Origin: Torreya grandis
Lineage: Eukaryota > Streptophyta > Pinopsida > Cupressales > Taxaceae
Length of the DNA stretch: 64,000 nt
Assembly: GCA_037957365.1 (NCBI GenBank)
Contig: JARHVA010004250.1
Span: 134,501-198,500 of the forward strand
Direction of reading: 5' to 3'
Shown here piece by piece: positions 32,363 to 45,355 of the stretch. Below the pieces are notes generated by a model that saw only the letters and a program-made list of their open reading frames with translations, had not been told where the DNA came from and searched no databases. The translations under genes were made by a program, and so were the position numbers. Numbering within the stretch: position 1 is the stretch's first letter; each line of letters opens with the position of its first letter.

Positions 32363-35250
32363 GATGACTTTAGAGTAATGAATAGAATGCTAATAATGAT
32401 AATTAGGGAAGGCAAAAAACTATATAGAGTTGACTAGGTCAACCTAACATAGAGAATAAGGCGTAAAAATTTATACAAAGTCAACTAGGTTAACCTAGCA
32501 CAAAAGATAGGGGTTGAAAAAGTGTATAGGATTGACTAGGTCGATCAAGCACAACAAGTAACAAAAAAAGATAGTCTATAAGAAACTATGTTGACATAAA
32601 AAACTGTGTACCGAGATAAGAATATTTTTACAAAAAATTAAGAAAGAAATAAATGAAAGGAAACACATAATCAGTTAGAGCAATGAGGTTGATTCAATTG
32701 AGTTACACATCACATAACCTTGCACCAATGTTGGTTATTGCAAGTTTTTACAATACAACATACAATTGAGTAAAGAGTAAGAAATTAACTTGGAAAATAA
32801 AAGATAACTAAGTGGTTAACCTATATGTTAGATTATTAGAGAATAGTTTTAAATGTGATAGGAAGTTAGTTGTAATCAAGGAACTAGAAATCAATATAAG
32901 GATGGTTTCAAGACATTTAGGGTAAAAGGGATTTATAATGGTAGTGGTACAAGATTAGTATTAGGGCCTACCCCGTCAATTCATACATTGTAGTGATAAA
33001 GGTGTTAGGTACTTAGCCAAAATATACCATTAACCACATGCTTATACTTGGCCAAAAAACCAAGTTGGCTTCCCCTTGGTGATTAAATCTAAGTAGGTAT
33101 GCATTGGGTAGACAATTGTTAAAATTATTTTTAAGGTTTTATGATTTGGTATTATGTGAATAAAAGAGAAAATAATGCAACTAAATAGTATATTGAAAAC
33201 CACCTAATTAGACTCTGTGATATTATGAGCATGCAAGCAACAAAAAATTAATGTGTGATCTAATTACTAGGATATAAGGGTTAATTCTTGCTTTGAACAT
33301 AGTACAATGTTGTTGTAGTTGATAATATATGCAAATAATATAGAACAAGGTTGATAGTGTCACCTTTATACTATGAAATTAAGGGCCTGAAATTGAACTA
33401 CATTGACATAGTTAACCTAGCTTTCTAAATAGCACATAGAATATAGAACTACGTCGATAGGGTCGACCTAGTTGAATGTATAGGGGTAGTTTTAAATACT
33501 ACAAACTATGAAAAATATAACTATAAAAAATGATAGAAATCACAAATGAGGATAGAAAGGAACCTTAGTGGGTTAGAGGATACAAATAAAAATAAGATTG
33601 TTATTGAAGAACCTTGATGTGTACTTGTTAATTCTATGAACTATGTTGACTGAGTCAACCTAACTTTGTATAAACCTATTTATAACAAACTTAAAATGTA
33701 TAGGGTCACCTAAGTCAACCTAGTATGATGATTCTGATGCCTAAAAATGTATAGGGTCAATTACGTTGACCTAGTTGTCTAAACTGGGAGTCTAGAAAGC
33801 TTGCACAAATAGAATAAACTTGTATGGACGTGACTGTGTTTTAGACCTATACACAAAATTTAGTATTATGTTTACACAATTGGCCCAACATTATAAATAT
33901 ATGAAAAATAAGTTGATAAAATGATGAAATAAGTGAATAAAACCCATCAATGATTAGATTCACATTGGTTTCACTAGAATGTATGCAATCAAAAATGCAT
34001 CATGTCTAAAAATTAATCGTAACTCAGAGAATATAAATCATACCATACAATTCCTATTGGGGACACATTTGTTAATGAAGAATATGACCAATATGGGGAT
34101 CCACTAGACCCTATTAGGGGATCTCTTATCATAATACAGAATACTAGGGAGGGTTCCAAAGCCTCCAATCAAGCACAATCATGTAATAACCCTAATGGAG
34201 TCCTATGTTTTGATATCACACTAAACTAATAATAAGTAAAGTAAATCTAATCTAGTACTCACCAAATCATGTGACACAATATGAGGGGTTAGTAAATAAC
34301 TAAAATGTGTATAAGAGAATCTCAATAAGTTATGTGTGAGGAAGACCCTAATACATGGAATATGAGGATTAATATTATTTGAAGCCAATACTTATGTTAC
34401 TTTTATCTACTAAAGAAAGGATTAAAGTTAGAGAATACTTACCTAAATGATGAACATTTTGAGACTCAATCTCTCACTTCAACAAAAATTCTTCATAAAA
34501 GATTGTTGTGGTTTGTAAGGATCACTAAGAAAGGCCAAATCATCCAAGACTTATCCAAAAGACTAGATAATCTAAGTATAAATGCTAAGCTAAGACTCCT
34601 CAAGTAGAATAGTGGAAGAATATATTGTAAATAAGTGAAAGCAAATAATAAATCTTGATTGCATGTTGAAATAATGATGAAATGATATTGTATATATAGT
34701 CATTTAAACCTAACACCTTCTAAAAATCTTGGTCGATAGGGTTGACCCAGTCGATTGAGCATAATATTGGACAATTATTCATTAGGTCATGAGCTAGGTC
34801 AAACAAAGGCCCAATGAGTTCCTAAGTAAACATCACATCAAACTATATAGGGTCAACCTAGTCAATATATTACATTTGACCTAATCAACCTAGTATAGTT
34901 GACTGACAAAAGGGACTTAAGGTGAGGAAAATATGGATGGAAAGTGGGAAAAGACTAGAGATGTGTGTAAGAGAGGAATAATAGCTTAGGGAATGGTTTT
35001 AGGATTTGGTTGGATTGGTAATAAGGGATATTAATCATGTGAATCACCAATGGTCCACCCACCCCTTTCATGGTGCACCCCTTAGGGTGTCCATATAGAG
35101 ATATTGAGTCTTGATGGGTTCTTTCAAGATGTAAAGCATCAATATTTGATAAAAGTTGAAAATATTATGTATAGAGTACTTCTATTGCCTTTTAAATTTT
35201 CAAATCTAATGCCATAATTCATCAAGGTATCATATTTATAATATTCAAAC
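32363..35250 (-). other. Region upstream of element C gag (leader and probable LTR), motif-rich
   Basis: About 2.9 kb with no coding frame. It lies upstream of C gag, where the leader and 5' LTR should be, but I found no TG...CA boundary or primer site and no matching copy near 13-15 kb. Its main feature is the dispersed palindromic motif described next. Confidence 0.4.
32430..34908. repeat. Dispersed TTGACTAGGTCAACCTAG motif, ten or more copies
   Basis: Copies or close variants start near 32430 (TTGACTAGGTCAACCTA), 32480, 32532, 33402, 33453, 33645, 33701, 33752, 34732, 34851 and 34883. Many are preceded by ATAGGG or followed by AGCACA or AGTATG. The motif contains TTGAC and GTCAA in inverted orientation, so it is nearly self-complementary. 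Confidence 0.85.
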
Positions 35251-35609
35251 ATGGGGATACCATGAGAGGGAAATAATCTCCACTAAGGGTGTCTTCTATA
35301 GAGGAAGACTCCTCGTGAAGACCTAACTCTTGGTTTTCCCCACCCTCCTTCAAACATCTCCCTAGAAAGTACTAATACTAAAATTTTCATAAAGGACATC
35401 CACATTCAACTCGTTATTAACAAAACTAAACCCATTTTATTGGAAGAGGAAGATGGGGTAGAGTTTTCAGGGAAAGGGAAGGCTATTTTGATAGATTCCA
35501 TTTGGAAAAATAAAAGGTAGATGGAGGAATTCAATGATAAACTCCACAAAGTGGGTATTAGTATGGGTATTATTGGATGTTTATATTTCACCCTAGATGG
35601 AAGAAAAAA
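35251..35609 (+). pseudogene. Unrecognised reading frame H, 5' part (split by element D)
   Basis: I do not recognise the family. From ATG 35251 one frame runs to 35604 with four stops (TGA, TAA, TAG, TAG), each one C-to-T step from Arg or Gln. Readable blocks: RKTPREDLTLGFPHPPSNIS, FIKDIHIQLVINKTKPILLE, EEDGVEFSGKGKAILIDSIW and DKLHKVGISMGIIGCLYFTL ending DGR. No signal peptide or membrane segment is evident; the centre is acidic. Element D starts here, and the frame resumes at 43196 in phase if 5 bp were duplicated. It may be a gag-like gene of an older repeat; function unknown. Confidence 0.5.
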
Positions 35610-38010
35610 AAATTAGGTCTTACTTTCAAATCTAACATAACATGGGACTGACCCCAAGCTATGGGCATCTTATAATGGGGTTAGGTCTCTAGGATTTTTA
35701 ATGAGGCTAGGTCCTTTGATGCATTATTTTAGCTTAATTCCATTGCTAAAACCTAATAATGAGTAGGTAAAAGGAAGAGAAATATAACATGAAAATGAAA
35801 CCTAAGATAAAAATCATGATGAACCTAAAATATGGTTTATCCACTCCATTTGAGCTCATATTAAACACTAATGAGACAAGCAAAAGACTAGATCAAAAAT
35901 TCCAATTATATGTCATGCATCAGTGTTTCATGCAAAGGTTCAACAAATTATCCAAAGCTAAGGGCAGTTATGGAGAGGAATAATGCAAGATGCTAACTAG
36001 TTGAAGTATCCACATGTGGGCTCTAATCAAAATATATAAAACACTAAACATGATTTGCATAACAAGATCAACTAATAACTAGGTGAGATCAAGACTTGAC
36101 AAGGGAGAGATTTCTACCACATGCAAAATAAACTAACATGTACACACTAAACTAAAATAATGAAATTAGAAAATAGTCTTGTAGTTATCTAAATAGGTTA
36201 TGAGCTCAATATTGGTAGATTCTAGTCATGCCCAAGAGAGGGAATAGAGGGATCCTTTTTATGGCTCCAAAGCCTCTATATAAATAAGAAAAGAAGAGAG
36301 AGATGGGAACAATACATAAAATATTGGAGAAAGGATCCTTGTCACATGGTGATAACTCATTAATTGCTTTCTATAAACATGAATTCTTCTAACAAGATAT
36401 CCTTCACTTGTTTCAATAGTCCTCGAGCTCCTCTCATTAGTTGAGAGATCCACTACAAGACAAGGGATTGTTTTGCATGATGACAAAGTGTGTTTGAGTG
36501 GAATCAATGCTCTTAACTGATTCTTCAACCACCTAGTCTCCACCTTGGGACACTAAGCCCACTTAACTTTCTCATGAGGATAAAATATTTGAATCTTGAA
36601 ACTAACAAAACTATCTCATGAATGGTGGTCAGTAACTACTTTGTCGATGAGGGAACCACATTGATAAATGAGATCCTTTTAATTAATCACTTATCTTCCC
36701 TATCTCTATATCTAGATCATGGGTCCATTCTATATATGGAAAATAAAACTAAAATTATCAGTTTTATTATAGTTTTCATGTTGATGGGGATTTATAAACC
36801 ACATATCCCCTTTGCTAGATCTAAATGGGTTCAAATAGACCCATTATGTTTTTGTAAGAACCAAAGAGTCCATTGTATACATAAGTACTTATAAGAATGG
36901 AGAACATGGTCATAGAATTAACCTTGCAAATCACAAATATATGAATAGAGGTCTATATTTAGCCTTAATGGTGGTTGTTTATGTTCTTAATCACTTATCT
37001 ACATCACTATGTCTTTTTCATGGCATTCGATCAAGCTTCAATGGAAGAATGATGGCATTGCAATACTTTCTTGCCCTAGTCAAAAATGGTCCTTTGCTTT
37101 AACTTTGTCCATCAAATATTACTCAAGCTAATTTAAATTCTTCAACCTATACCTACTCTCATTGGCCTTGTATATCCATACTAACTTTTTGACTTCTCTC
37201 TTATCATATATCTTGATTTGCGTCATTAAACATACTCCATCGATCTTCTATCATCTTGAACATGCTTATGCTACTTGTTAATCACACATTGATCTCAAGA
37301 TCCTATTGTCAATCTATTATTTTATGTACTTATGCCACATGGTGGCCTCTCAAGCTCCTTGACCTCTTGACTCATATCACACCATTGAATCAAGATGTAT
37401 GAAGAAAAATGAGCCATATATCACATTGGACTAAATCTCCTATCAATTGATCTCACAATGTTGGATCTCTACTTGGTTGATTTACACTATCAGATCTTAT
37501 CTAACCTATAGCTATTTAATGGGGTTTAACCCATGTACCTTTTAAAAATTTTTGACCACTACACAAACCATTAGATATTATGTGTTAGTATGAGATCTCA
37601 CATAGGCCATTATATCTTGATCAACTTTAAACCTTTTAAGTACCATTTGAACCCAAATGATTCCTTTACAGATGTCAAACTTGATGCTTATGCAAACATC
37701 CTATGTTGTAGGTCTAAGTTTAGAGCTTGATAAATTGAGATACAAATCTTGTGTAAACATGAAACTTCTATAACATGTTCCTAGTATGAATAAGTCCATG
37801 GCACTATAAGATTTTAGTTCATGAGTATTTTTTAGGTATAGTTATTAAATTCTTAAACAAGATAGTTCATTCATTTCTAGATGACATCATGGTGATGGTT
37901 TGGCCTTTTAAATCTTGTATAATTCATTCAATCATTCATCTAAATAGAAAATGTTCTCATCTTGTCAATCCATGTGAAGAGCTTGGTATTTAGGTCAAAA
38001 TTGGCCAACA
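35610..38010 (-). repeat. Element D 3' LTR
   Basis: Aligns over its length with 40799-43195. Examples are AGTATCCACATGTGGGCTCT near 36005 and 41190, and AGGCCATTATATCTTGATCA near 37602 matching AGGGCCATTAGATCTTGATC near 42789. Its outer end is less well preserved (AAATTAGGTCTTAC against TGTTCAGGTCTTAC). Confidence 0.8.
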
Positions 38011-38479
38011 TCTTGGTGACTCATAGTGGTTAAATGCCTATCTATGCAAGGAAACCTAGACCATATTACCTTGTCTAGTCCATTAGGCATGTAGTCTCCT
38101 CTTTGGTTCAACACATTGACTTGGATCCAACACTAGCAACCAATATTGATATAACCTCCTTTTAAACAATACAAAGACAACAAAAGGGATAAAAGTAAGT
38201 ACATGTAGGCACTTGGAGGAAATAAAATTAGCTAACCTAATAAATGATTATTCTCAAAGGCACTTGGAGAGAAACATGAACCTACCTACCCTAAACTAAC
38301 CAAACAAAATGCAATTTATACAAAACTATTGAATAGTTACATAAAATAGTTCCCCTTTATTACTAATTCAATATACTATACATGCTTGAGGGTAGACAAC
38401 CAAACATTTATGAGTGTATAATGAACATATTGATAATACACATCTCTAAGAAAAAGAACAAAAATAAACTTACCTACCT

Positions 38480-40562
38480 AATCTAATTGAATTTAAATAC
38501 AAACATATTAGAGTGGATAGGCAAGTTGATCTTGCTCTTTTTTATTCTCAAATTTATGATCTAAGTTAAGCAAAACCTATGATGTCTCCTCCTTGTCATC
38601 CTCTAATTGACCTAGATACCTGATAGGAAATCCTCTTGTTAATAGTAAAATTGAACAATTATATTTTGCCTCACTTTTTCACTTTGTTGTTTCATCATCA
38701 AGATCCTTGAGAACACTCAAATCATAGTCTCCTTGGAGAGAAAGATAGCTTGCTTCTAAAATATCAAACAAGTATTTTAATTCCTTTTCACTTGTTGGTG
38801 TATGCAAGTTGATATTTAGTTGATTATGATATTTTTCCTAAATCACATGCTCATATGAGAAGCTCTATTCACCCTAAATGATCTCCTCTATCACACAAGC
38901 TAGTGGTTCATCTAGATGCATTTCCTAAGCACCCAACATGTCTTCCTCATCAACCTCACTCAAGATCTCATATTGTTACTCAAATATAAATGAGGGTCAA
39001 TTTTAACATCCAACATCCAAATGGACACCTTTGTCTTGATCAAGGTTTTATTCCCTATCCTCTAGATCTAATCCATTAGGGATATCTTCATTTAACAATT
39101 AATTCTAAAGTGTATCCACCTCAGACACCTAATCTTGATCCTCTTTTTTATTTATGTAGAATGAAACTTCAAAAGTCCATTAAAGGTCCTTTTTATCTCC
39201 AACTTGAGGATTTTCCTCATTAAAATCCAATTCATTAGTGTCAAATCCATGCCAAGAAGGTTGGTTCAAACCTAACCCTTCTCCTTTTGAATGATGTGGG
39301 ATGCCTATCATGATTTCCTCATCATGGACACTTACATTGTCTACTTCAGGTTCATTTATAACTATAAGCTCCTCCTCTATCCTTTATATAAAAGGATCTT
39401 TATCTAAGAGGGAGATGATGGGAGGTTGAAGAATCTCACCTCACTTGTAGATTATGAGAGTATCTTTATACTTAGGGAGTTTGAATGATATCTTTGGTGG
39501 ATCTTGAGGAAAAGAGAGAGAGTCTTAAAATTATTTTACACCAAACTCACTAAGCTGAGCTATGGTTGATTGATCTACTTTTGGCACAACATACTCCTCA
39601 AAAAATACCTATTGGACTACCTCAACTAGCACCTCATATTTATGAAAGCCTTTTTGAATTGACTTCCATGAGGGAAAAGTATAAGAAGCAACCTCTTTTT
39701 ATTAAACTAGTTCATTCACCTTCATAACTAATACTTCATTCCTCTTTTTATGCATGCCTTCCTTGACTAATTTCCATGAGGGGAAAGTGTAGGAAAGAGT
39801 TGTCTTTTCCTAATTTTGAATCTCTTCCTCTTTCCTCATTTTTATCTCTAATTCCTTGATTTTTCTATCTATATTCTATTTTAAAATCCTCTCTTTAAGG
39901 TGGTCAATGGCCTTAGGAATATCAAGAACACAAGAGGGATGGTAAGAGATACAAGAGGATTTTTGAGCAAGATAAGTGGGATCTTGGATATCAACACAAA
40001 GATATTACATATTAGTCTCCTTTTTTTATTTGAAGGCCTATTTGGATTGAATTCCATGAAGGGAAAGTTCGAGGAACATATGAAGAACTTAGAACCTAAG
40101 AGGGGTCACTTTGAGTAGATCTTTAGGGGAAGATGGGTGGTATATATAAGGATTGAGGTGGTGTATATAAAGGCACACAAGGTTGGTTAGGTTAGACCTA
40201 TTGTTCCTCAAGACTTTTTAGCTTATCCTTAATGCTTTGAATGTAACCACTTACATCTATCATCTAAATTATGAGATTTTTCCAATTTTCTCTCTCAATA
40301 GGTGCCCATCTTCCTTTCCCTTGATGATATGACTACCTTACATAATGGATTTGGTAGTAGAGAAATCTTAGCCATAATAATTTTGGGAATATAACTCTAG
40401 TTCATGATTTTTAAGGCTTACTAAAGTCTACTTAAGTGTTGGTATAGATGGATCATGATAAGGTTGGTAAGAGTCATTCCCTTGTTAATAGGGATAATGA
40501 GAATGATATTGGGACTACTGATAAGGAGGTGGATAAAAATGATGTTCACCATAGTTATCCAT
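38480..40562 (-). pseudogene. Element D internal reading frame, unrecognised, P/Y-rich start and acidic middle
   Basis: I do not recognise this product. From ATG 40562 the minus strand reads MDNYGEHHFYPPPYQQSQYH and continues with stops and frame changes. An acidic part is readable near 39420-39180: EEELIVINEPEVDN, HDEEIMIGIPHHSKGEGLGL, PSWHGFDTNELDFNEENP. A leucine-rich part, EKELKYLFDILEASYLSL then KDLDDE, lies near 38800-38700. A short phrase close to TTCCATGAGGGGAAAGT (sense of the + strand) recurs at 39668, 39770 and 40050. The Pro/Tyr/Gln-rich start and its place after the 5' LTR make a gag-like role possible. No enzyme motif was seen. Confidence 0.45.
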
Positions 40563-40798
40563 AGAAAATTCATATGCCAAATGAGATGAGAGAACTAAAT
40601 AGAAACTTCATTAAGACATACCTGGCCTGATCATAACTAGAAGATTGATTTGGAGTTTCCATTGGTGCTAACTTATTGCTTCCAAAATATGATTAGAGGA
40701 AAGACACACCAAGATATTCCCACTCTATTAGAACTTTTTCCCACCAGTCATGCTAGAACTATTAGAGGTCTATATATCACCTTAACTAGAATCAAAAG

Positions 40799-43195
40799 TG
40801 TTCAGGTCTTACTTACAAAACTATCTCAACAATGGATTGACCCTACATTGTGGGTATCCATAATGAGGTTATACCTTTGGGATTTTTAATGAGGATATCT
40901 CCTCTGATGCATCATTTTAGCTCATTTCAACTACTAAAACCTACTAATGTCTAGGGAAAAGGGAAAGAGAGATAAAATGAAAAGGAAACTAAGATAAAGA
41001 TGGTGATGCACCTAAAATATGGTTGATACATTCCATTTGATATCCTATTAATCACTAATGAGACAAGAAAAATAGTAGATCTAGAACTCCAAGTATCTAT
41101 CGTGCATCAGTGTTTCATGTAGAGGTTCACCAAATGATCCAAGGATGAGGGAACTGATAGAGAGGTCTAACTCAAGACACTAATCAGTTGAAGTATCCAC
41201 ATGTGGGCTCTAATAAAAAGATATATAATACTAAACATAACCTTCATAATAAGATCAACTAGTAACTAGGTGAGATAAAGCCATGACAAAGGAAATATTT
41301 CTACCACATATGCAAATCAAACTGATATGTACACACTATACAAGAATAATGAAATAAAAAATTAGTCTTATATTTATCTCAAGAGGTTACAAGCTAAATC
41401 TTGGTAGATTCTAATCATGCCCAAAAGAGGGAATAAAGGGATAATTTTTTTGGCTCCAATGCCTCTATATATATCAAAATAAGAGAGAAAGATGGGAATA
41501 ATGAATAGGAGAGTGAAGAAAGGATCCTAGTCATGTGGTGGTAGCTCATTTATTACTTTATACATGTATGCCTTCTTCCAACAAGATATACTTCACTTAT
41601 TCTAATAATCCTCAAGATCCTCTCATTAGCTGAGAGAACCACTAGAAGACAAGGGTTTGTTTTGCATTATGACAAAGTATATTTGAATGGAATAAATGCT
41701 CTTAATTGATTCTTTAACCACCTATTATCCACCTTGGGACCATAAGCCCAATTGACTTTCCCATGAGTTTCAAATCTTTGAATCTTGAAACTAATAAAGA
41801 CATGCCATGAATGGTGATTATTAGCTACTTTGTCAAAAAGGGAGCCATGTTGATAGATGAGACCCTTTTCATTAATCACATATCTACCCTATCTCTATAT
41901 TTATATCATGAATCCATTAAATACATGGAAAACTAATCTAATATTATTGGTTTTCCTATAGTTTTCATATCAATGGGGACCTATAGACCACATAGCCCTT
42001 TGTTGGATCCAAATGGGTTCAAATAGACCCATTATGTTTTTGCATGAACCAAAGATTCCATTGTATTCACATGTCCTTATAAGAATGGTCAACATAGTCA
42101 TAGAATGAACCCTAAAAGTTACAAATCTATGAACTAGAGGTTTATATTTATCCTTAATGGTGGTCCTTTATGTTCTTGATGACTTGGTTACATCACTATC
42201 TTTTTCATAGCTTTTAGTCGAGCTTAAATGGTGGAATAATGAACCTCCAAGGCTTGCTTTCCCTAGAAAAAAATGGTCCTTTTCTTTCACTTTATCCATC
42301 GAATATTTTATGATCCAATTAAAATCCTCCAAACTTCTTTTACTATCATTGGCCTCATATATCCCTAATGACTTCTTTACTTCACTCACACCATACATAT
42401 TGATTTTATGATTAAACATGCTCCATCAATCTTCTGTCAGCTTGAATGTCCTTATTCCACTTATCAATCACACATTAATCTTAGGATCCTATTTTCAATC
42501 TATTGTTTTACACACTTACACCACATGGTGGTCTATCAAGTGCCTTAACCTTTTGACTCATCTCACACCATTGGATCAAGATTTATGAAGCAACATGAGC
42601 CATAAATATCATTGGGCCCACTTCCTTATCAGTCAAGTTTAAAACATTATATCTTTGCTAGGTTGATTCATATTGTTAGATATTATCCAACATGTATTTG
42701 TTTAATGGGGTTTAACCTAGGGACCTTTTGACTTGTTTGAACCTAGTGTGTACTAATAGATATTATGTGTTAATATGAGAGCTCACATAGGGCCATTAGA
42801 TCTTGATCAACTTTAAACATTTTAAGGACCTTTTGAACCCAAAAAATTACTTTATAGAGATCAAACATGATGCTTGCATGAAAATCCTATGTTATAGGTC
42901 TAACTTTGGATCTTGATAACTTGAGATAAAAAGCTTGTGTAGGCATGAAACTTGTTGATCATGTTTCTGATGTGAATAAATCTATGGCACTATAAGATTT
43001 TAGTTTTCAAGGATTTATAAGGTGTATCTATGAAATACTCAAATAATCTAGTCTATTTATTTATGGATGACATCTTGGTGATGGTTTGGCCTTTCAAAGT
43101 TTGTATAAGTCATTTAATCATTCACTAAACAAGAACTTTGCTCATCTTGTCAATCAATGTGAATAACTTGTTATGTGGGCCAAAATTGGCCAATA
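40799..43195 (-). repeat. Element D 5' LTR
   Basis: Second copy of 35610-38010. It contains two open minus-strand stretches (41879-41667, 42419-42168). The second has amino-acid-level resemblance to the matching region of the other copy, which is broken by stops. An LTR-borne gene is possible but simple shared ancestry explains it. Confidence 0.8.
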
Positions 43196-43550
43196 AGTAA
43201 CCTAATTAAGGAATGTAACTCAATCAACAAAGAATTTGGGAAGGTACTATAGGATATTGCAAAGATAAATAGGGTAGAGGACCTCCCATAAGCTATAGAG
43301 AGTAAAAGTTAGTGACTCAACACACTTATAAGCCCTTCCCTACACCCCTCTCTCTAAATAATTCTCTTAAGAAGAACCTATAAAAGGAAGCCTAAAAGAA
43401 ATTAAAGATGATCCTCTTGAAGGACACTATTGAGGGCTCGACTAAAAATACCTAAGAAAGAATCATCAAATAAAAGATGAAGGATAAGGTGGAGAATCCA
43501 GATCCTCTTAAGGAACTCATGAAGGACACTAGGCCCCCTAAGTAATACCA
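43196..43550 (+). pseudogene. Unrecognised reading frame H, 3' part
   Basis: Continues the frame interrupted at 35609: SNLIKECNSINKEFGKVL, DIAKINRVEDLP, then a basic region with RRTYKRKPKRN and LLRARLKIPKKESSNK. Removing D with one copy of a 5-bp duplication places AGT AAC CTA directly after the last AGA codon, in phase. Stops are TAG/TAA/TGA at likely Gln, Trp or Arg positions. The product would be about 235 residues with a Lys/Arg-rich C-terminus; function unknown. Confidence 0.45.
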
Positions 43551-45355
43551 TATTTTTTATCTTTCTTTCTAGACTCATACTTTTGGTTTTTTGTTTCTCT
43601 TCTTATATTTTGATTATAGTTTATTTTAAACCCTTGGGGATTAATTTTCTATATTTTGATACTTGTTTAATTGTTAGGTTATAGGATCCTTGTAAAACCT
43701 AGTCATTTACCTAAATAAATAAAACATATTTTAAAAAATTTAGATTGCATAACGTATAATATTTTTTGGTAATATGATTATGATTGTTGTCAAAAAGGAC
43801 ACTATGGATGTCATTCATGTTAAAAGCATCAAGTAAGATTGATGGAGAGAAGATAATGTTTCATAGTTACACTATGAAAAGTTATCATGTTCTTTATAGA
43901 GACCATATATGGATGTTTAAAGTGAAATAGATAGAATATTTGTTATGGGATTTTTATGATCATCTTGAAAATATGCTCTGTAAGTTCAAATAAGAATAAA
44001 TGAACTCATAATTAATTTATTTAGCTCTCGAAATGGGTAGGTTTTTTTAGTAAAACCCTAATGGTTTAACCATGGAATCAATAGAAAATTTTTATTTTGA
44101 AGTTGATTGGATATAGCTTGGACCCAGTAGCTTAAGTTATATCTTAAGCCTTTGTCTCCATTACGAAACTAGCCCCCTCAATTGAACAATTAATGGCTCT
44201 AAGCAATGATCAAAGGAATTTATATTTTCCTAATTCTAAGACTTAATAATTTTCCTAGCTTGATTAATGACCTACACTTCATCATACATAAATGATCTAC
44301 TGAAATGAAGCAAAGTCATATTTTCAAAAGGAGCTCCGAGTAAGTGTGTAAGTGACAAGTGTCACATTCACGAACCTTGTTAGATAGAGACACAATGAGC
44401 ATAAGCTTGTCAAAGATAATGATCAAGTTAGTTAGAAGGTTAAACGGACCATCCTTAATCAAACATTGAAGATCTAATAGAGCATGATGAATTCAAAGTG
44501 TCAAAGGTCCTTCTGAGTGAATGCACTAATGCCAAGTGTCACAAGCACATGAGTCTATCAGTTAGAGGACCAATGCAATGATGTTAAATGTCTCAATAGT
44601 GGGGACTAACATCTATGTATAAAAAGCACATGCTTATGCCAAGTGTCATATCCTTAAAGGTTGGATAGATATAAAAATTAATCTTGTCAAAATATATGAT
44701 GGTGTGTAGGTGATCTTCCAAAGGAGATCCAATAGAGCATATGGACTCAAATGTTATAAAGTGCTTAATTTTTATTGACATAGTGGAAATTTAAAGAAAA
44801 AATAGGTTAAATAAGATCAATAGAGTGAAAGTGATCCAAAGATATAGGAAGTAATGAGATGAGGTCAAAGAGTTGAAGTTCAAAAAAAAATTCAAGGTAA
44901 AAGTCGATCATCTTTGGAGATCAAATGACACATGGAAGCTAGGATCTGGAGATTAAATGGATGCATTTTAAAGTTGAGTTATTTTAATATTAACCATTAG
45001 ATTATTGTGCCAAAGGCAAGATCAATGACTGACATTTAATGTCATGTCCAAACAAATAGTTAGTTGGAGAAACATGTAGGAACTTGTGTATAAACCCTAT
45101 ATCTCAACACAGACAAAGATATTGATCAGTTCAACTGATCAAATCTACATTAAAGAGCATCTACATCAAAACTTGAGTCAATTAGATGATATAGAAAGGA
45201 AAGAGACTTGTAATTATGGCATGATGCATGAAATAAATATGTCAAAAATTTAAAGTTCATGTCATAATAAACTAGAGTCCAAAATTGACATGATGTGTTA
45301 CAGTCTAAGTGTGAACACATAAAAGATATAGAACCTATTATGCATATTTTATATA
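43551..45355. other. Unassigned region with LTR-like words
   Basis: No gene seen. An A-rich AAATAAATAAAACATATTTT lies near 43714. 44340-44660 contains several AAGTGTCA(C/T) words (GACAAGTGTCAC, GCCAAGTGTCAC, GCCAAGTGTCAT) that also occur near 10890-11010, suggesting copies of one decayed LTR family. Confidence 0.35.

Larger units (their letters stand above)
35610..43195 (-). mobile_element. Element D: non-autonomous LTR element with 2.4-kb LTRs
   Basis: Two direct repeats of 2401 and 2397 bp (35610-38010, 40799-43195) flank 2.8 kb. On the minus strand the repeat begins TGTTGGCCAATTTTG (TATTGGCC in the other copy) and ends CTGAACA, i.e. TG...CA. The minus orientation is chosen because of these ends and because the internal P/Y-rich frame reads that way. 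No RT, protease or integrase motif was seen. Flanks AAAAA and AGTAA match only partly as a target duplication. The repeats have many differences, so it is old. Confidence 0.75.

Noticed and set aside
32430..34908. Reading the motif cluster as a CRISPR array
   Set aside because: Spacing is irregular, the motif varies, there are no unique spacers of uniform length, and the context is a plant retrotransposon.
38012..38035. TTGGTGACTCATAGTGG as a + strand primer site for element D
   Set aside because: It resembles the E primer site, but the TG...CA ends of the repeats and the internal reading frame both fit the minus orientation better.
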